34,679 nt of DNA from JAEHDI01 sp035455185 (GTDB taxonomy: Bacteria; Acidobacteriota; Terriglobia; Bryobacterales; Bryobacteraceae), in assembly GCA_035455185.1 (NCBI GenBank), contig DATIFQ010000167.1, positions 1-34,679 on the forward strand, written 5' to 3'. The notes under the pieces are model-generated. The model made no database searches and was not told where the DNA came from. It worked only from the letters and a program-made list of their open reading frames with translations. This document shows positions 24,982 through 32,475 of the stretch, one piece after another (positions within the stretch are counted from its first letter, which is position 1; the number at the start of each line of letters is the position of its first letter). The position numbers were made by a program, and so were the translations under genes.

Positions 24982-26169
24982 ATGAAGAAGAAAATCATCC
25001 CGATAGTGATCCTAGCGGCAGTGCTGGTGATCGGAGGCGGATACCTGTACCGTTGGCTGAATCGCAATGACAACGGCCGCATTCTTATCTCCGGCAACAT
25101 CGAGCTGACCGAGGTCAAGGTTGCCTTCAAGACTGCCGGACGGCTGGTGGAGCGCGCTTACGACGAAGGCGACACAGTGAAGAAAGGCGCCGTAGCCGCA
25201 CGTCTCGACCGCGAGCAGCTGGAAAGGCAGCTTGAGCGCGAACGGGCCACACTGGCTGGCGCCGAGTCTGCCCTGGTGCAGCTTCGAACGGCCATCGCCT
25301 ATCAGCGCGAAACGCTCGACGGCGAAACTGCTGCCCGTACGGCGGAGCTCGGTCAGGCCGACGCCCGGCTACGCGAGCTCTCGACCGGCTCGCGTCCGCA
25401 GGAAATCCAGGATGCAAAAGCGGCGGTCGAAGCCGCGCGCACCGAACAGGCCCGCGCGCGCAACGACTGGGAGCGCGCGAAGGTGCTGTTCCAGAACGAC
25501 GACATATCCGCCTCTCAGAACGACCAGTTCCGTACCGCCTACGAACGCGCCGCCGCCCTCCTCCAGCAGGCCGAGCAGCGGCTGGCGCTCGTGACCGAGG
25601 GCCCGCGCCAGGAAAACATCGACGCCGCAAAAGCCGGGGTCGAGCGGGCGCGTGCCACCGTACGGCTCGCACAAGCGTCCCGTCTCGAGCTCAAACGCAA
25701 GGAGCAGGAACTGGGGGCGCGCCGCGCCGACATCGATCGTGCCAAGGCCCAGATCGCGGTGATCGAGTCACAGCTCAACGATTCCGCGGTGACATCCCCG
25801 ATCGACGGAGTCGTCCTCGTGAAGTCGGCGGAAGTCGGGGAAACCCTTGGCGCGGGAGCCACGGTACTCACCATCGGCGACCTCGACCACCCGTGGCTTC
25901 GCGGCTACATCAACGAGACCGATCTCGGCCGGGTCAAGCTCCGCTCGAAAGTCAAGGTGACGACCGACTCCTTCCCAGGCAAGGTCTACTGGGGAACCGT
26001 ATCGTTCATTTCGAGCGAAGCCGAATTCACACCAAAGCAGATCCAGACGCCGGAGGAGCGCGTGAAACTCGTCTACCGAGTCAAGGTGGACCTGCCGAAT
26101 CCAGGCCACGAACTGAAATCGAACATGCCGGCCGACGCGGAGATCCTCGTCGCGGACGCCGGCCGTTGA
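24982..26169 (+). CDS. HlyD/YbhG-like periplasmic adaptor (membrane fusion protein)
   Basis: The 395-residue adaptor has one N-terminal membrane anchor (IIPIVILAAVLVIGGGYLY, about 5-23). A split biotinyl-lipoyl-like domain follows, first half near VKVAFKTAGRLVERAYDEGDTVKKG and second half near VTSPIDGVVLVKSAEVGETLG. Between them lies a long coiled coil (about 70-260) rich in Ala, Arg, Glu and Gln. The C-terminal beta-barrel has GYINETDLGRVKLRSKVKV. It would bridge the inner-membrane ABC pump and the TolC-like channel, like E. coli YbhG. ATG 24982 has GAGGAG eleven bases upstream; the in-frame GTG 24973 is only two bases from that site, so it is disfavoured. The gene follows tolC-like by 15 bases. 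Confidence 0.93.
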   Translation: MKKKIIPIVILAAVLVIGGGYLYRWLNRNDNGRILISGNIELTEVKVAFKTAGRLVERAYDEGDTVKKGAVAARLDREQLERQLERERATLAGAESALVQLRTAIAYQRETLDGETAARTAELGQADARLRELSTGSRPQEIQDAKAAVEAARTEQARARNDWERAKVLFQNDDISASQNDQFRTAYERAAALLQQAEQRLALVTEGPRQENIDAAKAGVERARATVRLAQASRLELKRKEQELGARRADIDRAKAQIAVIESQLNDSAVTSPIDGVVLVKSAEVGETLGAGATVLTIGDLDHPWLRGYINETDLGRVKLRSKVKVTTDSFPGKVYWGTVSFISSEAEFTPKQIQTPEERVKLVYRVKVDLPNPGHELKSNMPADAEILVADAGR

Positions 26170-26180
26170 AGGACCCGGAC

Positions 26181-27119
26181 ATGGATTCGGCGATCATCGA
26201 AGCCACCGATCTCACGAGGCGTTTCGGCACGCTGACGGCGGTTGACCGTCTGAATCTGCGGATTGCCCCGGGGGAAATCTTCGGGCTCGTCGGTCCGGAC
26301 GGCGCCGGCAAAACTACCACGCTGCGGCTGCTTTGCGGCCTCCTCGATCCAGCGGCGGGAAGCTCACGCATCGCCGGGCACGATTCCGCCCGCGAAACGG
26401 ATCAGGTGAAGGACGCGATCGGATACATGGCCCAGCGGTTCGGCCTTTATGGCGACCTCACCGTCGAAGAGAACATGAAGTTCTACGCGGACCTGTTCGG
26501 CATCTCCCGCCCCGAGCGGGATGAGATGACGCCAAACCTGCTCCGCATGACGCGCATGGAGCCGTTCCGCACGCGCCAGGCCGGCCGCTTGTCGGGCGGC
26601 ATGAAGCAGAAACTGGCGCTCATGTGTACGCTGCTCCACAAGCCGCGCATCCTCTTCCTCGACGAGCCGACCAACGGCGTCGATCCGGTGTCGCGCCGCG
26701 ACTTCTGGGAGATCCTCTACCAGCTTGTTCGGGAGGGACTCACCGTCTTCGTCACCACCGCCTACCTCGACGAAGCCGAGCGCTGCGACCGGGTTGGGCT
26801 CATGCACAAGGGCCGGCTGATCCGCTGCGATGCTCCCGACAAACTGAAGAGCACGATTCCCGAGCCTTGCTACGAAGTCGGCTGCCCGGACCTGCGGGCC
26901 GCCAAGGAATTTCTGACGCGGCAAGCCGGTGTGGAGAGCGTGGAGCCGGCTGGCGCTTCCCTGCACCTTTTTCTTTCGCCGGAACGTACCAGCGCCGACG
27001 CTCTGGCCGGCGCACTGCAAGCCGCCGGCCTCGGCCCCGCGAATTTCCGCCGGATCGCGCCCTCGCTCGAGGATGCGTTCATTCTCCTGATTCATCAGGC
27101 TTCGCGGGAGGCAGCATGA
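26181..27119 (+). CDS. ABC transporter ATPase, first of a YbhF-like pair
   Basis: The 312-residue protein has a full nucleotide-binding domain: Walker A GPDGAGKT (38-45), Q-loop GYMAQRF, signature LSGGMKQK (137-144), Walker B ILFLDEP (157-163) and D-loop GVDP. The H-loop position reads VTTAYLDEAE, so the usual switch histidine is replaced by alanine-tyrosine, as seen in some DrrA/CcmA-like exporters. A C-terminal extension of about 85 residues (from YEVGCPDLRAAKE) resembles the DUF4162-type tail. E. coli YbhF is one polypeptide with two such domains; here they are two genes. ATG 26181 follows the adaptor stop by 11 bases with GAAGGA upstream. The stop overlaps the next start (ATGA). Confidence 0.93.
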   Translation: MDSAIIEATDLTRRFGTLTAVDRLNLRIAPGEIFGLVGPDGAGKTTTLRLLCGLLDPAAGSSRIAGHDSARETDQVKDAIGYMAQRFGLYGDLTVEENMKFYADLFGISRPERDEMTPNLLRMTRMEPFRTRQAGRLSGGMKQKLALMCTLLHKPRILFLDEPTNGVDPVSRRDFWEILYQLVREGLTVFVTTAYLDEAERCDRVGLMHKGRLIRCDAPDKLKSTIPEPCYEVGCPDLRAAKEFLTRQAGVESVEPAGASLHLFLSPERTSADALAGALQAAGLGPANFRRIAPSLEDAFILLIHQASREAA

Positions 27120-27865
27120 GCAACAACGGCTGGGCGGTGGAGGTCGACCGCCTCGTGAAGAGGTTCGGCAAGTTCGTCGCCGTCGACCACATCACGTTCC
27201 AGGTCCGTCGCGGCGAGATCTTCGGATTTCTCGGGCCGAATGGCGCGGGCAAGTCCACAGCCATTCGCATTCTGTGCGGCCTGTTGCAGCCGAGCGAGGG
27301 GCTGGCGCGGGTGGGCGGCATCGATGTTTCCAAAGACCCCGAAACCATCCGCCGAAACATTGGCTACATGTCGCAGAAGTTCTCGTTGTACGACGATCTG
27401 ACCGTCGAAGAGAACATCGAGTTCTTCGGCGGCGTTTACGGTGTGCCCGAGGAGCAGCTCGCCGCCCGCCGCGACCACGTTCTGGAAATGGCCGGGCTCA
27501 CCGAGCAGCACGCCATGATGACTCGCCTCCTGCCCGGAGGTTGGAAACAGCGGCTGGCGCTCGGTTGCGCTATTCTCCACGAGCCTCCGATCCTGTTTCT
27601 CGACGAACCGACTTCCGGTGTCGATCCGATCGCGCGCCGCGAATTCTGGGAGCTGATCTACCGCCTCTCCGCCGCCGGCCACACCGTGTTCGTGACCACC
27701 CACTACATGGAGGAGGCCGAATACTGCCACCGTCTGGCATTGATGTACCGGGGGAAGATCATCGCCCTCGGTGCTCCCGCCGAGTTGAAGCGATCCGCCG
27801 CCAAACCCACCATGGAAGAAGTCTTCGTCTCGATGATCGAAGAGGAAGAACGGAGGGGCGCATGA
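27116..27865 (+). CDS. ABC transporter ATPase, second of a YbhF-like pair
   Basis: The 249-residue ATPase has Walker A GPNGAGKS (40-47), Q-loop GYMSQKFSLYDDLTVEEN, Walker B ILFLDEP and D-loop GVDP, plus a normal H-loop histidine (VTTHYMEEAE). The signature reads LLPGGWKQRLALG instead of LSGGxxQR: the serine that contacts the gamma-phosphate is proline. The same kind of change occurs in the second domain of YbhF-like proteins as I recall them, so this pair probably forms one regular and one degenerate ATP site. It would heterodimerise with the preceding ATPase, whose H-loop is altered instead. Start and stop each overlap neighbours by four bases (ATGA), so stoichiometric production is likely. 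Confidence 0.93.
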   Translation: MSNNGWAVEVDRLVKRFGKFVAVDHITFQVRRGEIFGFLGPNGAGKSTAIRILCGLLQPSEGLARVGGIDVSKDPETIRRNIGYMSQKFSLYDDLTVEENIEFFGGVYGVPEEQLAARRDHVLEMAGLTEQHAMMTRLLPGGWKQRLALGCAILHEPPILFLDEPTSGVDPIARREFWELIYRLSAAGHTVFVTTHYMEEAEYCHRLALMYRGKIIALGAPAELKRSAAKPTMEEVFVSMIEEEERRGA

Positions 27866-29007
27866 AATTCCGCCGCTCTCTCGCCCGGACGGTCTCCATC
27901 GCCCGGAAAGAGGGGTTGCACATCGTCCGCGACCCGCGCAGCCTGATCATGGCTTTGGCGGTGCCGTTCGTCATGCTGTTGCTGTTTGGGTACGCGCTTA
28001 CGCTCGACGTGGATCGCGTGCCGACGCTCGTCTACGATCACGACCGCAGCCCGCAGAGCCGCGAGCTGATCGAGCGTTTCGCCGGCTCCCGCTACTTCCG
28101 CATCCTTGGCTCCGTCGATGAATACGGTGGTATCGAGCGCAGCATCGACCGGGATCAGGCCCTACTCGCGGTCGTGATCCCGGCGGATTACTCGCGCAAC
28201 CTGCTGACATCAAAGCCGGCTGAAGTCCAGCTTCTGCTAGACGGGAGTGACTCGAACACCGCCTCGATCGCACTCGGATACGCCGAGTCGCTGGTGCAGA
28301 TGTACGCGTTCGAATTGCGGGCCCGAGCGATTGACCGCAGGGGAGGCCAGCAACTGAAACCACCCGTCGAGACCCGTCTTCGCGTCTGGTACAACAGTGA
28401 GCTTCAGTCGCGGAACTATATCGTTCCCGGACTGATCGCGGTGATTCTGATGATCATCGCCGCGTTGCTGACGTCGCTGACCATCGCCCGGGAGTGGGAG
28501 ATGGGATCGATGGAGCAGCTTCTCTCGACTCCGTTGCGTGCGCATGAGCTGGTCCTGGGTAAGATGTTGGCCTACTTCGCCCTGGGGTTGATCGATATGG
28601 TTGCGTCCATCGTCATCGGAATACAACTGTTCGGAGTGCCTCTGCGGGGCAACCCTCTGCTGGTTCTGGTCAGCGGCGGTGTGTTTCTGGTCGGGGCGCT
28701 GTTTTGGGGCATTTTGGTCTCAGCGCTGGCGCGCTCGCAGTTACTGGCCTACCAGCTCGGGATGGTGACCTCCTACCTGCCGGCGTTCCTGCTCTCCGGA
28801 TTCATATTCGCGATCGAAAGCATGCCGGCGGTCATTCAGGGAATCACGTACATCTTTCCGTCGCGGTACTTCATCATGATCCTCAAAGGGATCTTCCTCA
28901 AAGGGGTAGGTATTCAGGTTCTTTGGGTGGATTTCGCGTTCCTGCTGGCCTACGCCTCCATCGTCTTTGTAGTGGCTACAAAGAAGGTCGGCCAGAAGCT
29001 GGCATAG
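27862..29007 (+). CDS. ABC-2 type permease, YbhS-like
   Basis: The 381-residue permease follows the ABC-2/YhgE-like plan. There is one N-terminal helix (SLIMALAVPFVMLLLFGYAL, about 24-43), a large periplasmic domain of about 140 residues (LVYDHDRSPQSRELIERF, LLLDGSDSNTASIALGYAE), then five C-terminal helices. The amphipathic MEQLLSTPLRAHELVLGKM loop after the second helix is the coupling-helix region typical of YbhS/YbhR. The start overlaps the ATPase stop, and the next permease begins five bases after this stop. The two permeases are homologous and should form the heterodimeric membrane part of the pump. Substrates are not determinable; E. coli YbhFSR exports drugs and, by some reports, Na+/Li+ for H+. 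Confidence 0.92.
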   Translation: MKFRRSLARTVSIARKEGLHIVRDPRSLIMALAVPFVMLLLFGYALTLDVDRVPTLVYDHDRSPQSRELIERFAGSRYFRILGSVDEYGGIERSIDRDQALLAVVIPADYSRNLLTSKPAEVQLLLDGSDSNTASIALGYAESLVQMYAFELRARAIDRRGGQQLKPPVETRLRVWYNSELQSRNYIVPGLIAVILMIIAALLTSLTIAREWEMGSMEQLLSTPLRAHELVLGKMLAYFALGLIDMVASIVIGIQLFGVPLRGNPLLVLVSGGVFLVGALFWGILVSALARSQLLAYQLGMVTSYLPAFLLSGFIFAIESMPAVIQGITYIFPSRYFIMILKGIFLKGVGIQVLWVDFAFLLAYASIVFVVATKKVGQKLA

Positions 29008-29011
29008 CGAT

Positions 29012-30169
29012 ATGTGGAGACGCATCCGGGAAATCCTGAAAAAAGAATTCCGGCAGGTATTGCGGGAGCCACGCATGAGGGTGGTGCTCTTCGTCCCGCC
29101 CCTCTTGCAGCTCATCATCTTCGGCTATGCCGTCAATCTCGACGTCGAGCACAGCCGGATCGCGTGGATGGACCAGGATCGCACTCCGGAGAGCCGCGAG
29201 CTGCTGGCGGCCTTCGCGGCCTCGGACCGATTCCGGGTCGTCGCCACGCCTGGATCCGAAGAGGAGGTGCAGGAACTTCTCGATGGGAGCGGGGTGCAGA
29301 TGGTTGTGCGCGTCCTGCCGGGCTTCGGACGCGACGTACAGCGCGGTGAGACCGCTTCGGTCCAGGTGCTGGTGGACGGCACCAACTCGAATACCGCTTC
29401 GATCGTCGCCGGCTATGCCGGTCAGGTGATTGCGTCCTTCGGGAACCGCGTGATGCACGAGCAGCAGGACGCCCGTCTGGTTGGACAGACAGCCGTCGCC
29501 GGAGGACCGGTCAACACCGACCTGCCCGTCCTCCAGGCGCGCACCCGCGTTTGGTTCAACCCCGACCTCCTGAGCCGCAACTACTTCGTTCCGGGCGTGG
29601 TGGTCAACATCATCTCGCTGGTCACGCTCATGCTCACCGCCCTGGCGATCGTGCGGGAGCGCGAGATCGGCACCATGGAGCAGCTTATGGTGACCCCGAT
29701 CCGCCCGATCGAACTGATCCTCGGCAAGACGCTGCCATTCGCCATCGTCGGCCTTCTCGACCTGGTGCTGATCACCACCGCCGCCCTGCTCGTGTTCCAG
29801 ATCCCGTTTCGTGGCAACCCCCTCATCCTGTTGCTCGCGTCGGTATTGTTTCTGCTCACGACCCTCGGCGTCGGCCTGTTCATCTCGACCATTTCTCAGA
29901 CCCAGCAGCAGGCGATGATGGCCTCGTTCTTCTTCTTCATGCCTACGTTCATGCTGAACGGTTTCGCGTTTCCGATCCGCAACATGCCGGTGCCGGTGCA
30001 GTACCTCACCTACCTGAACCCTGTGCGCTACTTCCTGGAGATTACCCGCGGGGTCTTCCTCAAAGGAACAGGCCTGGAAGCGCTATGGCCGCAGATGCTG
30101 GCGCTGCTCGTCTTCGGCGTCACGATCCTGACCGTTAGCGCGCTGCGCTTCCACAAGCGCCTCGATTGA
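29012..30169 (+). CDS. ABC-2 type permease, YbhR-like
   Basis: The 385-residue protein is paralogous to the preceding permease. It has an N-terminal REILKKEFRQVLREPRMR segment, a first helix (VVLFVPPLLQLIIFGYAV), the periplasmic domain with VLVDGTNSNTASIVAGYAG, and five more helices. The conserved TMEQLMVTPIRPIELILGK coupling segment and the closing PVRYFLEITRGVFLKGTGLEALW are family hallmarks. It completes the exporter TetR-TolC-HlyD-ATPase-ATPase-permease-permease. It is separated from its neighbour by four bases, and nothing after it on the plus strand belongs to the pump. The pump is best described as YbhGFSR-like. Confidence 0.92.
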   Translation: MWRRIREILKKEFRQVLREPRMRVVLFVPPLLQLIIFGYAVNLDVEHSRIAWMDQDRTPESRELLAAFAASDRFRVVATPGSEEEVQELLDGSGVQMVVRVLPGFGRDVQRGETASVQVLVDGTNSNTASIVAGYAGQVIASFGNRVMHEQQDARLVGQTAVAGGPVNTDLPVLQARTRVWFNPDLLSRNYFVPGVVVNIISLVTLMLTALAIVREREIGTMEQLMVTPIRPIELILGKTLPFAIVGLLDLVLITTAALLVFQIPFRGNPLILLLASVLFLLTTLGVGLFISTISQTQQQAMMASFFFFMPTFMLNGFAFPIRNMPVPVQYLTYLNPVRYFLEITRGVFLKGTGLEALWPQMLALLVFGVTILTVSALRFHKRLD

Positions 30170-30248
30170 TGCGGGTGCTCCCCGGGCGCGGTATCAGCCG
30201 GATGCGGGATTGCGGTGGAGGCTCGCCTGCGGAAGAATGGTAACAGAT

Positions 30249-30632
30249 ATGCGTTTTTTGATTCTTCTGCTCATGGCGCTGGCGCCGCTATGGCCGGCCG
30301 ACCTTAATCCGGAGCAGCAGCAGCGGGCTCACAAGCTCGAGACGTCCCTGCTCGCCCCGTGCTGCTGGTCCGAGCCCGTGGCCACGCATCGCAGCGAGAT
30401 TTCATTGTCCATCAAGGCGGAGATCGAGAAGCTCGTCGGGGAAGGCAAGACCGACCGTGAGATTCTCGACGTGTACAAGAGCCGCTATGGGATGCGGATT
30501 TTCGTGGAGCCCGAAGGCTCTCAGTGGTGGGTCATGAACGTCGTGCCCGTCGTAATGACGATACTTGGCGTGCTCGTGGTCATCTTCGTGATCCGCCGCA
30601 TGCTCAGGCCGATTCCCGCATCATCGCAGTAA
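30249..30632 (+). CDS. CcmH/NrfF-like c-type cytochrome biogenesis protein, variant with adjacent cysteines
   Basis: The 127-residue product has a signal peptide (FLILLLMALAPLWPA), a periplasmic three-helix CcmH-like domain and a C-terminal membrane anchor (VVPVVMTILGVLVVIFVIR). CcmH normally carries LRCxxC, which reduces the haem-binding CxxCH of apocytochromes. Here the equivalent site reads APCCW, Cys38-Cys39 side by side, followed by SEPVATHRS, so no classical CxxC is present. EIEKLVGEGKTDREILDVYKSRYG is the well-conserved helix pair. No other ccm or nrf gene is nearby. ATG 30249 starts at the signal peptide; ATG 30237 is a close alternative. The 3' end overlaps the convergent DUF302 gene by 29 bases. 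Role in haem ligation or copper/thiol handling is uncertain. Confidence 0.78.
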   Translation: MRFLILLLMALAPLWPADLNPEQQQRAHKLETSLLAPCCWSEPVATHRSEISLSIKAEIEKLVGEGKTDREILDVYKSRYGMRIFVEPEGSQWWVMNVVPVVMTILGVLVVIFVIRRMLRPIPASSQ

Positions 30633-30984
30633 CGACTTCTTCCACCTCGCGGGCGACCGGCTCCAGTTCCGGGTTTCCGAATATCTTCATCATCGCCGTG
30701 GGGAGGATCGTCGCAAGCTTGTAGATATCCCCGGAACGGTACACGGAGATCCGGCAAGGCAAGGCTGTCGACACCGCGCCGTTGGCCTCCAGCACTTTCT
30801 TCGCCTGGTGCGGATTACAGACCTCGTAAATCATGCACTCGCCGGCGAAGTCAACCCCTTTCTTCTTCATCGTCTCCTTTAGGTCGTGCACGGCGATGAC
30901 GCCGAACTTGTGCCGGGCCGCGGACTCCTGTAGCCCCTGGCCGATCTGGTCGAGTGTCTTCCTGGAACTGACTTCAAAGATCAT
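30604..30984 (-). CDS. DUF302-domain protein
   Basis: The 126-residue protein matches the DUF302 family by its signature GVDFAGECMIYEVCNPHQA, with Cys50 and Cys56, and by the C-terminal motif IPVVREVEEVV-like (EPVAREVEEVVTAM). Family members are small alpha/beta proteins of unknown biochemical role, often found with thiol, metal or redox genes. There is no signal peptide. It starts 21 bases after the stop of the universal stress protein gene on the same strand, so the two probably share a transcript. Its tail overlaps the CcmH-like gene. The two cysteines could bind metal or a thiol group, but this is a guess. Confidence 0.85.
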   Translation of the reverse strand: MIFEVSSRKTLDQIGQGLQESAARHKFGVIAVHDLKETMKKKGVDFAGECMIYEVCNPHQAKKVLEANGAVSTALPCRISVYRSGDIYKLATILPTAMMKIFGNPELEPVAREVEEVVTAMMRESA

Positions 30985-31005
30985 CGCTATTCCTCGGATG
31001 GATTA

Positions 31006-31860
31006 CTAGTCTTGGGCCGGAACCGTCAGAACGGCGCACGGCGCATGCCGCACGACCCTGACCGATGTAGTCCCGATGACGGTGCTGTCGAAGAACATCC
31101 GGTGCCGGGCGCCCAGCACGAGGAGATCGCAAGGCAACTCGGAAGCAGCGGAAACAATAATTTCGGACGCTTCACCGTCCCGCATCATCTCCCGGACGCT
31201 GCACAGCGAACGGACCTCGGCCGGAACCCACTCGCACAGATCGGCGATCGCATCCTTGGCGTGGGATTCCCGCACGTGCAGGACGGTGAGTTCCGCTCCG
31301 AAACAGTGGGCCAGTTTCGCCGCGTAGCCGAGAGCAGCGCGGGCCACGTCGGAATCGTTCACCGGGCAAACCACGCTTCGGATCGATGGGAACGGCTCGG
31401 GACCGTTGCCGTAGGGACGTACCGTCAGCACTGGGATCTTCGCCTCGCGCAAGACACGCTCGGTGACAGACCCCAGCATAAGGCGGTTGAAGCCGCTGCG
31501 ACCGTGGGTGCCCATCGCTACCAGATCCGCAGATGTCTGGTCGATGGCTTGGAGAATGCCGTCGACCGGAAGCTCCTCGATGACCCGAACGCTTACGCCG
31601 GGGCCAGCGACGCCGAGGGTCTTGCCGGTGAATTCTTTCAACGAGTTTTCTGCCTCGAGTTTCGCGTCCTGGAGTTGTTTCCGGATCTGCTCGAGGCGGT
31701 CGTGCGTGAAATAGGGCGGTGGAAGAAATTGGTCGGCGTACAGGACATAGAGCCGGGCGCCGGCGCAGTTGGCAAGTGCGTTCGCAAAGCGGAGACCGAG
31801 CGCGGAGGTGTCGCTGAAATCAACGGGACACAGGATGTTCTGAAAGCCTTGCGGAGGCAT
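31006..31860 (-). CDS. Tandem-domain universal stress protein
   Basis: The 284-residue protein holds two UspA domains, residues about 6-148 and 158-281. The first has the ATP-binding pattern G-x2-G-x9-G-(S/T) in GTHGRSGFNRLMLGSV (117-132) and the usual start FQNILCPVDFSDTSALGLR. The second is weaker: VLGARHRMFFDSTVIGTTSVRVV lacks the second glycine, so it may not bind nucleotide. A typical C-terminal VVRHAPCAVLTVP closes each lobe. GGAGGGG precedes ATG 31860. Tandem Usps are induced by starvation or stress in other bacteria; the control here is not visible. The downstream DUF302 gene follows in the same direction. Divergent from the small membrane protein gene across 115 bases. Confidence 0.9.
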   Translation of the reverse strand: MPPQGFQNILCPVDFSDTSALGLRFANALANCAGARLYVLYADQFLPPPYFTHDRLEQIRKQLQDAKLEAENSLKEFTGKTLGVAGPGVSVRVIEELPVDGILQAIDQTSADLVAMGTHGRSGFNRLMLGSVTERVLREAKIPVLTVRPYGNGPEPFPSIRSVVCPVNDSDVARAALGYAAKLAHCFGAELTVLHVRESHAKDAIADLCEWVPAEVRSLCSVREMMRDGEASEIIVSAASELPCDLLVLGARHRMFFDSTVIGTTSVRVVRHAPCAVLTVPAQD

Positions 31861-31975
31861 ATCTACCCCTCCGCCATTATGATGCAGTTTCGCCGCAGCG
31901 GTGACGCCGATTCATCGAACCCGGGCGCCGGTAACTCCGTATCTGTTATAGAATGTGGCAGGCTTAGGAGGTCCT

Positions 31976-32368
31976 ATGGCCGATCATGTCAAGATTCTGG
32001 CAGTATTGCACATCGTATTCGGGGTGTTAGGTCTGCTGGCAGCGCTCCTCATTCTGGTAATCTTCGGCGGGGTGGCGGGCATCGTGAGCGTGAGCGAGGC
32101 TTCTCACGACCCCAACGCGTATCTGGCAGTGCCGATCCTGGGTGTCGTGGGTACCATCATCTTCGGCCTGTTGCTGCTGCTCTCCCTGCCGGGCGTCCTT
32201 GCTGGTGTGGGACTCCTCAAGTTCCAGCCGTGGGCGCGCGTGCTCACCATCGTCCTCTGCGCCATCAACCTTCTGAACGTCCCGTTCGGCACCGCGCTTG
32301 GCATCTACGGCCTCTGGGTGCTCCTCAACAGCGAGACCGAGCAGCTCTTCGCCGCCCGCCGAGTGTGA
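31976..32368 (+). CDS. Small four-helix membrane protein, function unknown
   Basis: The 130-residue product has four hydrophobic helices: VLHIVFGVLGLLAALLILVIF, VPILGVVGTIIFGLLLLLSL, a third around WARVLTIVLCAINLLNV and a fourth ending GIYGLWVLL. GVGLLKFQPWARVL and NVPFGTALGIYGLWVLL are the best-conserved-looking blocks; I know similar short proteins from acidobacteria but not their role. ATG 31976 has a perfect AGGAGG five bases upstream, one of the strongest ribosome-binding sites in the window, which rules out the open GTG at 31955. A possible -10 (TATAGA) lies at 31948. No transporter or enzyme motif is visible. Confidence 0.85.
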   Translation: MADHVKILAVLHIVFGVLGLLAALLILVIFGGVAGIVSVSEASHDPNAYLAVPILGVVGTIIFGLLLLLSLPGVLAGVGLLKFQPWARVLTIVLCAINLLNVPFGTALGIYGLWVLLNSETEQLFAARRV

Positions 32369-32475
32369 AACCCGGAGACTGCTGAACCTGCCGTTCTGCC
32401 TGCTCCCACCTGCCCGATTTACCGATAGTCGGAAACCCGCGCCCCGGCCATACTGAAAATCGAGGGGTGATTCAC

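Noticed and set aside
31012..32385. Open frame of 457 codons on the plus strand opposite the universal stress protein
   Set aside because: It overlaps both the Usp and the small membrane protein genes, which have Usp motifs and a perfect AGGAGG site respectively.
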